From contig CM057165.1 of NCBI GenBank assembly GCA_029962745.1, positions 4,814,709 through 4,878,708 on the forward strand: a stretch of 64,000 bases of DNA, in the 5' to 3' direction. A program made the position numbers and the translations under genes. Below the pieces are notes generated by a model. The model saw only the letters and a list, made by a program, of their open reading frames with translations, was not told the origin of the DNA and made no database searches. The DNA comes from Echinometra lucunter (Eukaryota; Echinodermata; Echinoidea; Camarodonta; Echinometridae). This document shows positions 12,001 to 20,009 of this stretch, piece by piece (the stretch's first letter is position 1; every line of letters starts with the position of its first letter).

Positions 12001-14149
12001 GAACGAGCACCTACTATCAACCTAGCTGCTGTGTTCTGAATTCTCTGAACCCGTAGTAATTCCTTTTTCGGAAGACCATACAACAAAGAATTACAGTTAT
12101 CAACATGGGACAATATCAAAGCATGTACAAGTATGTTAATAGACAAGTCTATTAAGTATACAAGTATATTAAGTATATACAAGTATATTAAGTATATTAA
12201 GTATACAAGTATATTAAGTGTATTAAGTATACAAGTATATTAATAGACAAGTATATTAATAGACCTATAAGATGGAGACAATAAATACACAGTGATGCCA
12301 TCTATTCCTTTTTGCAGTATTTTGTACTTTTTAGAGAGAGAAAATACTACAAGTTTCAAGCAAAATACTCTTTTTATAAGTTATGATTCCTTTGTGTTAT
12401 TGGCTAGTCGATTTTGTTTTTGTATTTGTTTTATTTTGTTTGTTTGAAAAGCGGTAGAGATAGATTTTTCTATATAAGCACTTTATTAAGCTCAACATAT
12501 TGTTATTATTGTTTTCATTCATTATTATTATCTATATAGGGCATTTTTGCGGCGCATTAAAGACACATATTTTTTTGTCTGTATGATTTGTATGTGCAAT
12601 ATCAGAGCATATTGTATAAAACGCCAAATTCCCCATAGGCTCATGTACAAAATTTGCCGTGCAATATTATGCGGTATTGCATGGTCTCTTCGCGTGCACG
12701 CATTGAAACAAACATGCGCAATAAGGATTACAATGCGCGGATACGCAATACACGCAATACACAAATGACACTCTGATGACGTCATAAAGAGGTAAGTCAA
12801 ACTTGTGTGATCAAAATAAATGTATGATTGGGGCCCTTTTTAGTTGCTGAAATGACTTTTATTGAATTTTAAATCCCTTTCTTTTTGGGTATGGATAATA
12901 ATAATTATATTGGATGGCTTCATTTCATGGAATACCAGGAATATTCCACTCGTTAGGGCTAATATTGCACTCATCTTTGATTCATGCAATATTGGCCCTT
13001 ATTTGTCGAATATTCTCTGGTATCCCATTCAGATCCATCTAATATAATATAATTATAACATAACCAACCATAGGGCGAATCCAAGGAATGGATTTATTTC
13101 GTCACAATAGGGCAGGAGAGTGTTAAGGGGAATCCGAACAGTAGGCCAAGACAAAAGGATTCGCCCTAACGCCACAGTAAGAATTATTATCATTATCATT
13201 ATTTCTCGAACTTTATTTATTGAACAGTTCATGAATGTAAAGTAGAATATACATGTACTCTAATTTCATTCATTATACTTCTTTGCAGACTTAAATTACT
13301 TGATAAAAGTTTGACATCTTTGGGGGGTGTTTCATAAAGCTTTGGGGGGTGTTTCATAAAGAGGGAGCAAGTTGGCTCAGTTGGTAAAGCGTCTGCCTTT
13401 CAAACCAAAAGACCGTGGGTTCGAGTCCAGCCAAGGCGGATGACTGAAGCCTACGTTGTGTGTTATCGTGCCCCTCCCCTGTCTCATAGACGCAGGCTAT
13501 GCTACAGTGGAAAACACTCCGTCCCTCGGATAGGACGTTAAATGGAGGTCCCGTGTAAAGGAGAGTCACCACCTTTGCACGTTAAAGATCCCACTGCACT
13601 ATTCGTATAAGAGTAGGGGGAAACCCCAGTGTATGTGGTCCACCTGCAAACCCCCAATCAGTGATATCGGGAGGAGAGACCTCAGGGTTACAGTGATTCA
13701 ATTCGCTTTTCCCCTCCCAGGCACAGGTGACGCCAAATCAATAATAATAATAATAACTTTAAGAATGACTTGAATATGGCAAGCCAAATGGGCTTATCAA
13801 TCATTTTAAGTCACATTGGCTATTAAAGGTGAAACGCACAGATGTAGATTAACATTAGTATTGTTTACAAACATTTTTTTTTTTTGTGAAGTATAGTTTT
13901 TGCTACGATTTAAATGAGATTATGGGAAATGCAGCCACACTGTTAAAATGTCAGGAAAAACTTTGGGCATCCAATTTGGCGCTTCATATTCAAGTCGTTT
14001 GTAAGGTCATGCGTAACTTTACGAACAGCTTCATGAAATGCCCCCTGAATACATTATTTTTTTTCTTTCCTCACAGAATGGCCAGCATTCCCATGGGGAC
14101 AAAGAACACCTTTGAATGCGAGAAAGAGGTCAAGATTGGATCCACATAG
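16..14149 (+). CDS. gpcpd1: Glycerophosphocholine phosphodiesterase (GPCPD1/GDE5-like), 3' part
   Basis: Ten coding exons can be read with consistent phases and GT-AG borders: 16-85, 2765-2857, 4130-4207, 4852-4882, 5528-5592, 6189-6254, 7270-7403, 9090-9225, 11243-11403 and 14077-14149 (stop TAG 14147-14149). The joined protein has the glycerophosphodiester phosphodiesterase (GDPD) fold of the GPCPD1 family: PENTIYSLKEAA, then ADFVEFDVHSTKDGFPVLFHD (E, D and HD of the metal/catalytic site), FDIEIKYP (E and K of the barrel core), RIFFSAFNPDVC, SKGLVLMCWGEG and DGVIHDR at the barrel end. The HRG motif and any N-terminal CBM20 domain would lie upstream of base 1. Known family members hydrolyse glycerophosphocholine to choline and glycerol-3-phosphate in the cytosol. 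The tail after DGVIHDR is only about 24 residues, shorter than in vertebrate members. The gene points the same way as the PKS gene about 23 kb downstream, and nothing suggests a functional link. Confidence 0.88.
109..330. repeat. TTTA-rich low-complexity tract
   Basis: The first intron of the gpcpd1 part begins with an imperfect TTTA/ATTT repeat. The open frames across it are a by-product of base composition and are not coding. Confidence 0.6.
688..850. repeat. Dispersed repeat, copy 1 (GAGGAGTGGG...GAGCGAGCGAG)
   Basis: This stretch shares its order of blocks with 27290-27490: a GAGGAGTGG..GGG start, GATCGA, a CCCCTCACCC block, then GAGCGAGCGAG followed by an A-rich run. It is a dispersed echinoderm-type repeat of unknown class, in the first gpcpd1 intron. 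Confidence 0.5.
1442..1853 (-). mobile_element. TTAA element (piggyBac-type MITE), full-length copy 1
   Basis: The element runs TTAA-CCCATTCATGACAG ... CTGTCACGAATGGG-TTAA, with inverted ends of about 16 bp and TTAA at both sides. The TTAA target and CCC/GGG ends are the hallmark of non-autonomous piggyBac-superfamily elements. Close copies lie at 26189, 58268 and 61609, a truncated one at 2170 and older relatives at 34859 and 50991. Orientation is assigned relative to the roughly 90-codon frame that other copies keep open. Confidence 0.85.
1611..2729. repeat. 560-bp tandem duplication in a gpcpd1 intron
   Basis: Bases 1611-2169 and 2170-2729 are nearly identical; by eye I see about four differences, including a one-base indel. 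The unit begins inside the TTAA element and ends at TTGTACCCAG, so copy 2 holds only the right part of the element (2170-2413). Copy 2 ends about 35 bases before the acceptor of the exon at 2765. It is either a very recent duplication or an assembly or haplotype artefact. Confidence 0.93.
5632..5839. mobile_element. Fold-back element, ends TTCGTCGC..GGCTGGCAG
   Basis: The left arm TTCGTCGCTTGGCTGGCAG is matched in reverse complement by the right arm CTGCCAGCCGTGCGACGAA, and a GTTAAC block is also mirrored. The inner part repeats CTGGCTGGCAGAA. It starts 40 bases after the donor of the exon ending at 5592. It is probably a MITE, but no target duplication could be fixed. Confidence 0.6.
5846..6092. 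repeat. 137-bp tandem duplication
   Basis: CTTTTTGTTTGTACAAAG at 5846 recurs at 5983, followed in both copies by TTTATTATTTCT, a GTTGTGTCTG-like block, CTCAAGAATGGCTTTT and TTGAGTAGTAGCC. The copies have diverged by several substitutions and small indels. Confidence 0.8.
6622..6947 (-). mobile_element. Fold-back MITE, GGGGGTGTTTCATAAAGCTGTT ends
   Basis: The left end GGGGGTGTTTCATAAAGCTGTT is mirrored by AACAGCTTTATGAAACTCCCCC at the right. The inner sequence matches, in reverse complement, the elements at 8038-8275 and 13321-14046 (shared block TGAGATTATGGG..ATGCAG). It lies in the gpcpd1 intron between the exons ending at 6254 and starting at 7270. Confidence 0.75.
8038..8275 (+). mobile_element. 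Fragment of the GGGGTGTTTCATAAA fold-back family
   Basis: It shares GTTACACATGACGTTAAGAGTGACTTGAAT, the TGAGATTATGGGAAAT block and a TTTGGGCATTCCA.TTGGC block with the copy at 13321-14046. The GC-rich ends are missing, so this is a decayed or truncated copy. Confidence 0.55.
8453..8602. mobile_element. Small fold-back element, GACGTAAAAGTGGGTACC ends
   Basis: TGACGTAAAAGTGGGTACC at 8453 is mirrored by GGTACCCACTTTGACGTCA ending near 8578, and the first block is then repeated directly at 8581-8602. The centre is GC-rich with CGCGCA runs. It is probably a MITE of about 125 bp plus a partial second end. Confidence 0.55.
8689..8775. repeat. Dispersed repeat shared with 51213-51301
   Basis: About 87 bases (GGCAGATGATTTTCTGCT ... 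CAGCATTGGGTACCCCCTTTA) are nearly identical to a stretch downstream of the PKS gene. It is a piece of an interspersed element of unknown class. Confidence 0.7.
9966..10554. mobile_element. 589-bp long-arm fold-back element flanked by TTAA
   Basis: Two arms of about 200 bp are inverted: AAAGGAGAATGCAACCCAG at the left edge and CTGGGTTGCATTCTCCTTT at the right. Mirrored inner blocks include GTTCAAGAGTTATGAA and GGAC/CCACGATGACATCACAGATGC. Both edges can be read as TTAA-AGGAG and CTCCT-TTAA, or with a TA duplication. There is no coding capacity, so it is a non-autonomous element. Confidence 0.85.
10715..10985 (-). pseudogene. LINE reverse transcriptase C-terminal fragment, decayed
   Basis: On the minus strand the translation resembles the end of an L2/CR1-type reverse transcriptase: SRLDYRNCLL, AARIIFKLD and LLKSLHWLPTKERI followed by ILISVFKAFHDQTPTYI. 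In-frame stop codons break it. It is a dead 5'-truncated copy in a gpcpd1 intron. Confidence 0.75.
11519..12182 (-). mobile_element. L2/CR1-like LINE 3' end with RT C-terminus
   Basis: The minus-strand frame 12182-11748 reads HALILSHVDNCNSLLYGLPKK, LLRVQRIQNTAARLIVGA, ITPLLKKLHWLPIEKR, FKILIMCFKAQNNLAPSY and SFVVSAPAL. This is the usual C-terminus of a Jockey-superfamily (L2/CR1) reverse transcriptase. It is followed by a 3' UTR with AAGCGCATAGAGAATT ... TATGCGCTAAATAAA and a TATTATTATT tail at 11519-11535. The copy is 5'-truncated near 12182 and the frame is open from there to the end. Confidence 0.85.
12121..12263. repeat. AAGTATATT-type short tandem repeat
   Basis: Irregular tandem copies of ACAAGTATATTAAGTATATTAAGT lie at the truncated 5' edge of the LINE copy. 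Confidence 0.7.
12905..13047. mobile_element. 143-bp fold-back element
   Basis: TTATATTGGATGGCTTCATTTCATGGAATACCAGGAATATT is mirrored by AATATTCTCTGGTATCCCATTCAGATCCATCTAATATAA, with TGCACTCATC..TTCATGCA at the centre. The whole stretch can form one imperfect hairpin, so it is probably a MITE. Confidence 0.65.
13071..13171. repeat. Short inverted repeat TAGGGCGAATCC
   Basis: TAGGGCGAATCC near 13071 is mirrored by GGATTCGCCCTAA near 13160, about 100 bases apart. It may be the ends of a very small MITE next to the previous one. Confidence 0.4.
13321..14046 (+). mobile_element. GGGGTGTTTCATAAA fold-back MITE carrying a SINE
   Basis: The left end GGGGGGTGTTTCATAAAG is present twice (13322 and 13344). 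The right end is AACAGCTTCATGAAATGCCCCC, ending near 14045. Inner sequence after 13758 matches 8038-8275 and the reverse complement of 6622-6947. A SINE interrupts the element at 13362-13757. The right end lies only about 30 bases before the last gpcpd1 exon. Confidence 0.7.
13362..13757 (+). mobile_element. tRNA-derived SINE
   Basis: A tRNA-like head has an RNA polymerase III A box TGGCTCAGTTGG (13373-13384) and B box GGTTCGAGTCC (13418-13428). A body of about 300 bp and an ATAATAATAATAATAA tail (13741-13757) follow. This is the structure of echinoderm tRNA SINEs mobilised by LINE machinery. Confidence 0.88.
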
Positions 14150-15187
14150 CATCGATCATGGTCAGCTTAAGGTTTCATCAATCTCACCCTCTTAGTTCAG
14201 ACTAGTCATAACTGTTCTCAAGACACTTTTTGGAATCAGAAACTTGAATTGATTAAGTAAAGTCTCGTTCATATATGAAATGTTTTCTCTGTGTGTGTGT
14301 ATGTGTAAAAACAAATGGGGCATGAGGTGGCAAAATTAAAACCGCCAAGGCAGGAAGCAAAAAGCTGTGGACCAATCAAATTTTTTTTAAAGTCAGCACA
14401 AAATATGACATCATGAGTTTGTCTTTGCAACTTTTGGCTAAACCGTCTCTTCTTTGGCGTTGATGCATTAATGCGGGCTCATTTCCATAAAATGCACGGT
14501 TGACTGTGCCATGTGGAAACCATTTCTAATCATTTCTGCCCAATTCTAACTCTTTCTAACTGTTTCTAACTCTTTCTAACCAGTACTAACAATTTCTTAC
14601 CGTTTCTAACCAGTGATTGCATCTCACAATGATTTGTATCTATCTGTAAATATAAGATTAATCATAAGTTACTATTGACTGAAAAAGATATGATTAATCA
14701 AAGGAGGGTTATGAAAAGTTGTAGCTCATTGTTACTTGGTATGGTCTCAGAGGTTAATCTTAAGACTATGAAGAACTTGTTTTCTTATTACTACGCAATT
14801 CACATTTCTTAAACCTGAACAACGTATGTTTTGACTACTAGTGTCTAGATTAATATAAGTCTCAATGAAAAATAATTACATGGATTATGATGGTGAAACT
14901 CCAGATGATGATGGGCTTATCAACAGTGTTCTGATACTTTTTATCTTTAATTAAGGGTGCTCATGTTTCGCATTTGTATTGGTGGAATGTAGTTACAAAA
15001 TTGAACGTTCAAGGGCATTCCAAAATAATAGCTGAATTATTTTTAACTGTTGTAGTGTTTAGTGGTGTTAGTTTTCCAAGTTTGTCAGGGATAGATGATC
15101 CATGTCATATGAGAGCCTATCCTGAAATAGTTGCCCCAATCTTTTGCATAAGAAAATTTTGTTAGATTTTATGTGTTTGGTAATAAA
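14150..15187 (+). other. Probable 3' UTR of gpcpd1
   Basis: This AT-rich non-coding stretch follows the stop codon. The best poly(A) signal I see is AATAAA at 15182-15187. An ATTAAA near 14334 is weaker. An internal array of TTTCTAAC-like units lies at 14513-14613. Confidence 0.5.
14513..14613. repeat. Array of about 10-bp TTTCTAACNN units
   Basis: Around nine imperfect units (ATTTCTAATC, ATTCTAACTC, TTTCTAACTG, TTTCTAACCA and similar) follow each other with a period of 10 to 11 bases in the probable gpcpd1 3' UTR. Confidence 0.75.
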
Positions 15188-15985
15188 ACTCCATACAGCT
15201 TCATTCTGATAAAGTTTGGCGCGTATACATGTATGTTAAATGGCGTGAAATCAACCCAACTCTGATATTATTACAAACTTTGTTCTTGGACAAAATCTCT
15301 AGTGAAAATTTAGGTTAAAACACCCACATGCTTAATTTACATGTACATGCTATACATGATGATGTAGCAATAATTTTCATCATGTTTTTGTTTTTGTTTT
15401 GTTTTGTTTTTTTTCTTTGCTTCTTTAAGATTGTCAAGGGAGTGGCTAATCTAAATTTTCATGTTTCAGTGTACATCATTATCATTAGAAATAAATAATG
15501 CATTATGAACATGTGCTAGGCAAATCCAACTCTCCCCCCCCCCCCCCCCCCCGGGAAAAAAGGAAATGAATGAAGAAAATATAATCAACTCCAAAGGTGT
15601 CTAAGAACACATGTACATGAGAGGCAATACTGTCAGTACAATATTATAAAATTGAGTCAAATCTGTACTAGTACATGCAAATGCAATGTTTATTTATCAT
15701 AAGTTTATTTATTTATCACAGATTTTATTATTTGAACTATATGTAATCTCAGTACTGTCAGTTCTGTTCTGTGATGTTAAATTAATATCATTTTGATCTT
15801 CACTTGTTAGATGCAGTGAAACACATTTTTGATTAATAACTATTTAGAATAATTTTCATTCATTATCGTTAAATTGTATGATTGATTTTAAATTATTGAT
15901 ATCTCATATATCTTGTAATGTACTAAGTAGTGTGTATTTAGGTGTGTTTGGAAGTGTTAATACTGATCTTGCAGAGCTATGATAG
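15188..15985. other. No feature recognised
   Basis: AT-rich sequence with a poly-C run near 15533-15552. I see no coding frame or repeat family in it. Confidence 0.5.
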
Positions 15986-16260
15986 ATTATTTAATGCATG
16001 TATGTAGTAGTGCACGTCCTGGATGACCAACTTCCTTTTTCCGTCACAATTTTTTTGAGTCATGACATAAGATCTTGGAGGAAAATGTGGTGTGGTGCCA
16101 ATCCATTTACAACTTTCCATGTAAGGAAATTTGCAAGTGCAAAGATCTTCAATTCTATGCACTTGCAAATTGGCAATCAGTGCTGCTTGCTCAAATTGAG
16201 ATATCCCTGATGAAACCATGGCAGCTGCATTCTGTAAAAGCAGATATCTGCTCAGAGCCC
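15986..16260 (-). pseudogene. LINE reverse transcriptase C-terminal fragment, frameshifted
   Basis: The minus strand gives LLLQNAAAMVSSGISQFEQAA and then, after a frame change, LPICKCIELKIFALANF and TWKVVNGLAPHHIF. These correspond to the LQ..QNAAAR and LHWLPI..RI.FKI....FKVVNGLAP blocks of L2/CR1-type reverse transcriptases. It is heavily decayed. Confidence 0.55.
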
Positions 16261-16607
16261 GATGTGCATTTACCAGTACTGTATTTTAAAGTATTGGAGT
16301 TACACCATTCTGTCTCTTAGAAGAAGTATTGTATAGAGATAGTGCTGCCATTGTTATTCCAGAGCCAGAAGGACTTATATCTCAGAATGAAAAAATAATT
16401 GTTTCGTGTATAGCACTTTATCCAGTTTAAAGCTGATCAAAGCACTTCATTATCTACAGAGGAAATTTATCAATGCATGAAACAAATTAACCCCCAAAGA
16501 CAGGGGTATTTTGAAGATATTGAGGCTGGGTGGGGGCGGGGCCGGGGCCAGCATGGTTCCCCTTAAATATTTTGGTCTGAGACATGACGGACCTCAAGAA
16601 TCGTATG

Positions 16608-17168
16608 AAGAACACAAATCCATTGTTATTTTTATGTAAATTGTTATTTTTGTTTAGTATTATAAGTTATGTAAATTACACGGATAATAAACATTTTGAG
16701 TGATAATAAAGTAGTAAAAGGCCCTGGAGAAGAAGTTTCTATGCAGGAAGTTCTTTATAAACATTAGAAATATTATTTTACAAGAAAAAAAATTGAGTGA
16801 TTTGAGTTATAAAATCACTTTAAAATGCTAACTAAATACATCACAATATTGAGAATAGAGTTTATTACATGTATTTTGTTGGGTTGTGTCAAGAACACAA
16901 ATCCATTGTTATTTTTATGTAAATTTTTATTTTTTAATGTTATAAGTTATGTAAATTACAAGGGTAAATAAGCATTTTGAGTGATAATAAAGAAATGAAA
17001 GACCCTGAAGTTGAAATTTCTATGCAAGAAGTTCTTTATAAACATAAGAAATATTATTATAAAAACAAAATTTGAGTGATTTCAGTTATGAATCACTTTA
17101 GATTGTTACCAAAATACATCACAGTATTGATTAGAGTTTATTACATGTACTTTGTTGGTTGTGTGTGA
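16608..17168. repeat. 283-bp tandem duplication
   Basis: AAGAACACAAATCCATTGTTATTTTTATGTAAAT starts at 16608 and again at 16891. Both copies continue through TTATAAGTTATGTAAATTACA, GTGATAATAAAG, AGTTCTTTATAAACAT and GTTTATTACATGTA.TTTGTTGG. Divergence looks like 10 to 15 percent, so this is an old duplication. Confidence 0.88.
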
Positions 17169-17169
17169 A

Positions 17170-17450
17170 TTGATTAACTAGTTCCAGTTTTATAGATTAT
17201 TAAAGGTTCTTTGAATCTAAATCTAATGTTGTGACATATCTCATTATTTCTCATTGATGGCATAAATATGCCAGAATAAGACAGTGTAGAGTTTAGTAAC
17301 ACAACTAAGAGAATTAAAATGAGGAGGGGGGGGGGGGGGGGGCTTGTTCCTCCTCTCCTCCCCCTCAGAGAATGAAAGGAGATAAATTTTTTCAGGTTAT
17401 CTCTTAGATTTAGATTTAGTGGAATATTTTGAAAAGAATATACTGTAATT
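17170..17450. other. No feature recognised
   Basis: AT-rich sequence with a poly-G run near 17327-17342 leads into the GA minisatellite. Confidence 0.4.
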
Positions 17451-17454
17451 ACAG

Positions 17455-18250
17455 AAGGGAAAGTGAGAGGGGAGGGAGGGAGGGATATGAGAGGGAGAGA
17501 GAGAGAAGGGGTATGATGAGCAGGGGGGGGGGGGGGAGACGGAAAGGAAGAGAGGGAATGAGAGAGAGAGAGAAGGGGTATGGTGAGCGGGGGGGGGGGG
17601 CAGACGGAAAGGAAGAGAAGGAATGAGAGAGAGAGAGAGAGAGAGAAAGGGGTTATGATGAGCAGAGGGGAGGGGGGGACGGAAAGGAAGAGAAGGAATG
17701 AGAGAGAGAGAGAGAGAAGGGGTATGATGAGCAGAGGGGAGGGGGAGACGGAAAGGAAGAGAAGGAATGAGAGAGAGAGAGAGAGAGAAGGGGTTATGGT
17801 GAGCGGGGGGGGGGGGGCAGACAGAAAGGAAGAGAAGGAATGAGAGAGAGAGAGAGAGAGAAGGGGTATGATGAGCAGAGGGGAGGGGGAGACGGAAAGG
17901 AAGAGAAGGAATGAGAGAGAGAGAGAGAGAAGGGGTATGGTGAGCAGGGGGGGGGGGCAGACGGAAAGGAAGAGAAGGAATGAGAGAGAGAGAGAGAGAA
18001 GGGGTATGGTGAGCAGGGGAGGGGGGCAGACAGAAAGGAAGAGAAGAATGAGAGAGAGAGAGGGGAGGGAGGGATAGGAGAGAGAGAGAGAGAGAAGGAT
18101 ACGGTGGGAAGAGGTAGAGGGAGGGACAGACGCTATGGACAGACGGAAAGGAAGAGAGGGAAGGAGAGAGAGAAGGGGTAGATAGAGAGAGAGAGGGGGA
18201 CAGACGGAAAGAGAGAGGGGCAGACAGGGGAGAAAATGAGAGAAGGGGGG
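17455..18250. repeat. GA-rich minisatellite, about 70-bp unit
   Basis: About eight units carry the core GAAGGGGTATGRTGAGC, a poly-G run, AGACGGAAAGGAAGAGAAGGAATG and a GA run. Successive cores sit near 17506, 17572, 17644, 17716, 17787, 17860, 17930 and 17999, a period of 66-73 bp. Degenerate units follow to about 18250. Unit length varies through the poly-G and GA runs. The long open frames on both strands (up to 374 codons) come from the composition. Confidence 0.93.
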
Positions 18251-19497
18251 GGGGGTGTCAATGTGAAAAAATATTCCCCTCTCATCCAAACTGCTCAATC
18301 AGTGGACATATTGACATCTAACGGGCCTTATTTCTTGTCTTCCATTGATCCATGGCATAAATTAAGCCTGGTACTCTCTCATCGGCTGAACCCACACTAT
18401 GTCACCGTCTCATAACTCCCTGGTGAAATAACAAAAAGATGATATTCTAACATTTTCCATTACTTTTTGTTTGCGTGAAGGTGTTAATAGCCTGTAAACG
18501 GGAACTAAAGGGTTTCGAATTGTAGTATACATCACGGGGACGCTAGGTTCTCCACTTAACAAAACAACATCTGAACTGCAGTCTCGTCATAAAAACAGGC
18601 ATCGTTTACAGTTCTTTAATTATTTGGTATAAGATATGCCCTTCACTTGTGTGATTATTTCCTGTGCACACGTGCATGCAATGGGCCTGTAATGCCATTA
18701 TTTCACGTATTCCCTGTTTGTTCTACTTAATAGAAGTTTAATATTAGAAACGATGGTAGGGTAAGGGTAGGAGCAATTGTCTGCCCATGATTAGCCTAAA
18801 CGCCCCATCCACTCCTTCATTAATCTAACGCTTGCTTGGGTATAACTATATATAACGCCTCATGTTTTATTTTAATATCAATTCATTTTTTCTGTAATAC
18901 TAATAGAAACACGATAAAAGATACTTTCAAAAAATCAACTCAAGTGCAATTTCGAAAGCCTATTGTACATACTGTCCATACAAATCATGTTAGCACATTT
19001 CTAAAGGGCTAATTAAGTTGCCTTAAGTTAATTTTTTCAAAAGTAGTTTTTATCGTGTTTTAAAGCCTTTGGTGTCGTTATTTACCAAATATTTACCGGC
19101 AGTTTCTTTCTTTTCCCCCTTTTTTCTTTTCTTTCTTTTCTTCAATTTTTTTTTTTTTTGGATAGACTACAGGAACTGCCCCTGAAAATATCCTTGCTCC
19201 CCCCCCCCGCCCCGGTTCAGAATTTGATATATAGGACACGTTTTCTCTGCGTGTAAGAATGCATACCTTATCGACTTGTAAAAGTCACTGGGGTTCAGAA
19301 TTCTCCTGGGTCCCTCATGCCAGCATCAACTATCTTCCAATTTTATTAACCCCTGATAGAGTGAACTCCAGCGTCCGGTAATGGTGACAGATGCGGGCGG
19401 AATACGGCTCCTTGAACCCACAGTATAAAATTAAGGACCTCCGTCACACCGCTAAAACCGATTGCGCACCGATTCCTGATCGACTGCTATTTGGCCT
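18251..19497. other. No feature recognised
   Basis: No coding exon, RNA gene or recognisable repeat is visible, apart from short pyrimidine tracts near 19110-19160 and 19198-19212. Confidence 0.5.
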
Positions 19498-19661
19498 GGG
19501 CCCCGTTTCATTAAACTTGTTATCAGTAACGACTGCCACATTTCTATGACAAATTTGCTCTCAGCCAATCAGATGCAAGGATTTCAGTAGCTTATAACAG
19601 TTAGTGCAACTTTTTATTGATAACAAATTTTTTTTGGTTTCTGTTTTATGAAACGGGGCCC
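19498..19661. mobile_element. Small MITE, GGGCCCCGTTTCATTAA ends
   Basis: GGGCCCCGTTTCATTAAACTTGTTATCA at the left is mirrored by TGATAACAA ... TTTTATGAAACGGGGCCC at the right. It is about 164 bp with no coding capacity. The end sequence recalls those at 6622, 13321, 40433 and 63230. Confidence 0.8.
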
Positions 19662-19793
19662 TGGTCGGTCTAGTGTTGGCGTCGTTGGTGTGAAAGGGTT
19701 GTTTTCACCAGCAAGCAGTGTATGCCCTAGATGTGCTCGTGATGTGTGCAAGTCCTGTCAGCTATTACAACAAAAATATAAAACTAAAGCAGA

Positions 19794-20008
19794 GGGTTGC
19801 AATCGATTTCAAATCCCCCCAAATTAGTCAAAAGTCTTGCGATTAATTGCAAATTTGCAATTGATGGCAACTCACAATCAGTCCTGTTGCAAGAAAAAGT
19901 TGTCCCTGATATTAACATGAAGCGCAAGTCTTGCAATCAAGCGCAACTTTACAATCAGTTGCAAAATAGAGAACAATTGCTAGCAACTCAGGTTTTTTTT
20001 TGCAACCC
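19794..20008. mobile_element. Probable MITE rich in TTGCAA motifs
   Basis: GGGTTGCAA at the left edge and TTGCAACCC at the right edge are inverted. The interior repeats TTGCAA/TTGCAAC in both orientations. The inner arms are imperfect, so the call is tentative. Confidence 0.5.
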
Positions 20009-20009
20009 A

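Noticed and set aside
12528..12800. Overlapping frames on both strands near 12547-12800 as a small gene
   Set aside because: No splice signals, no domain, and the TGCGCAA-rich sequence looks repeat-like.
13372..13445. A functional tRNA gene
   Set aside because: A and B boxes are present, but the cloverleaf arms are poor and a 300-bp body with an ATA tail follows, so it is the head of a SINE.
17174..18298. 374-codon minus-strand frame rich in S, L and P
   Set aside because: It is the complement of the GA/poly-G minisatellite; the repeat periodicity explains the open frame and no domain is present.
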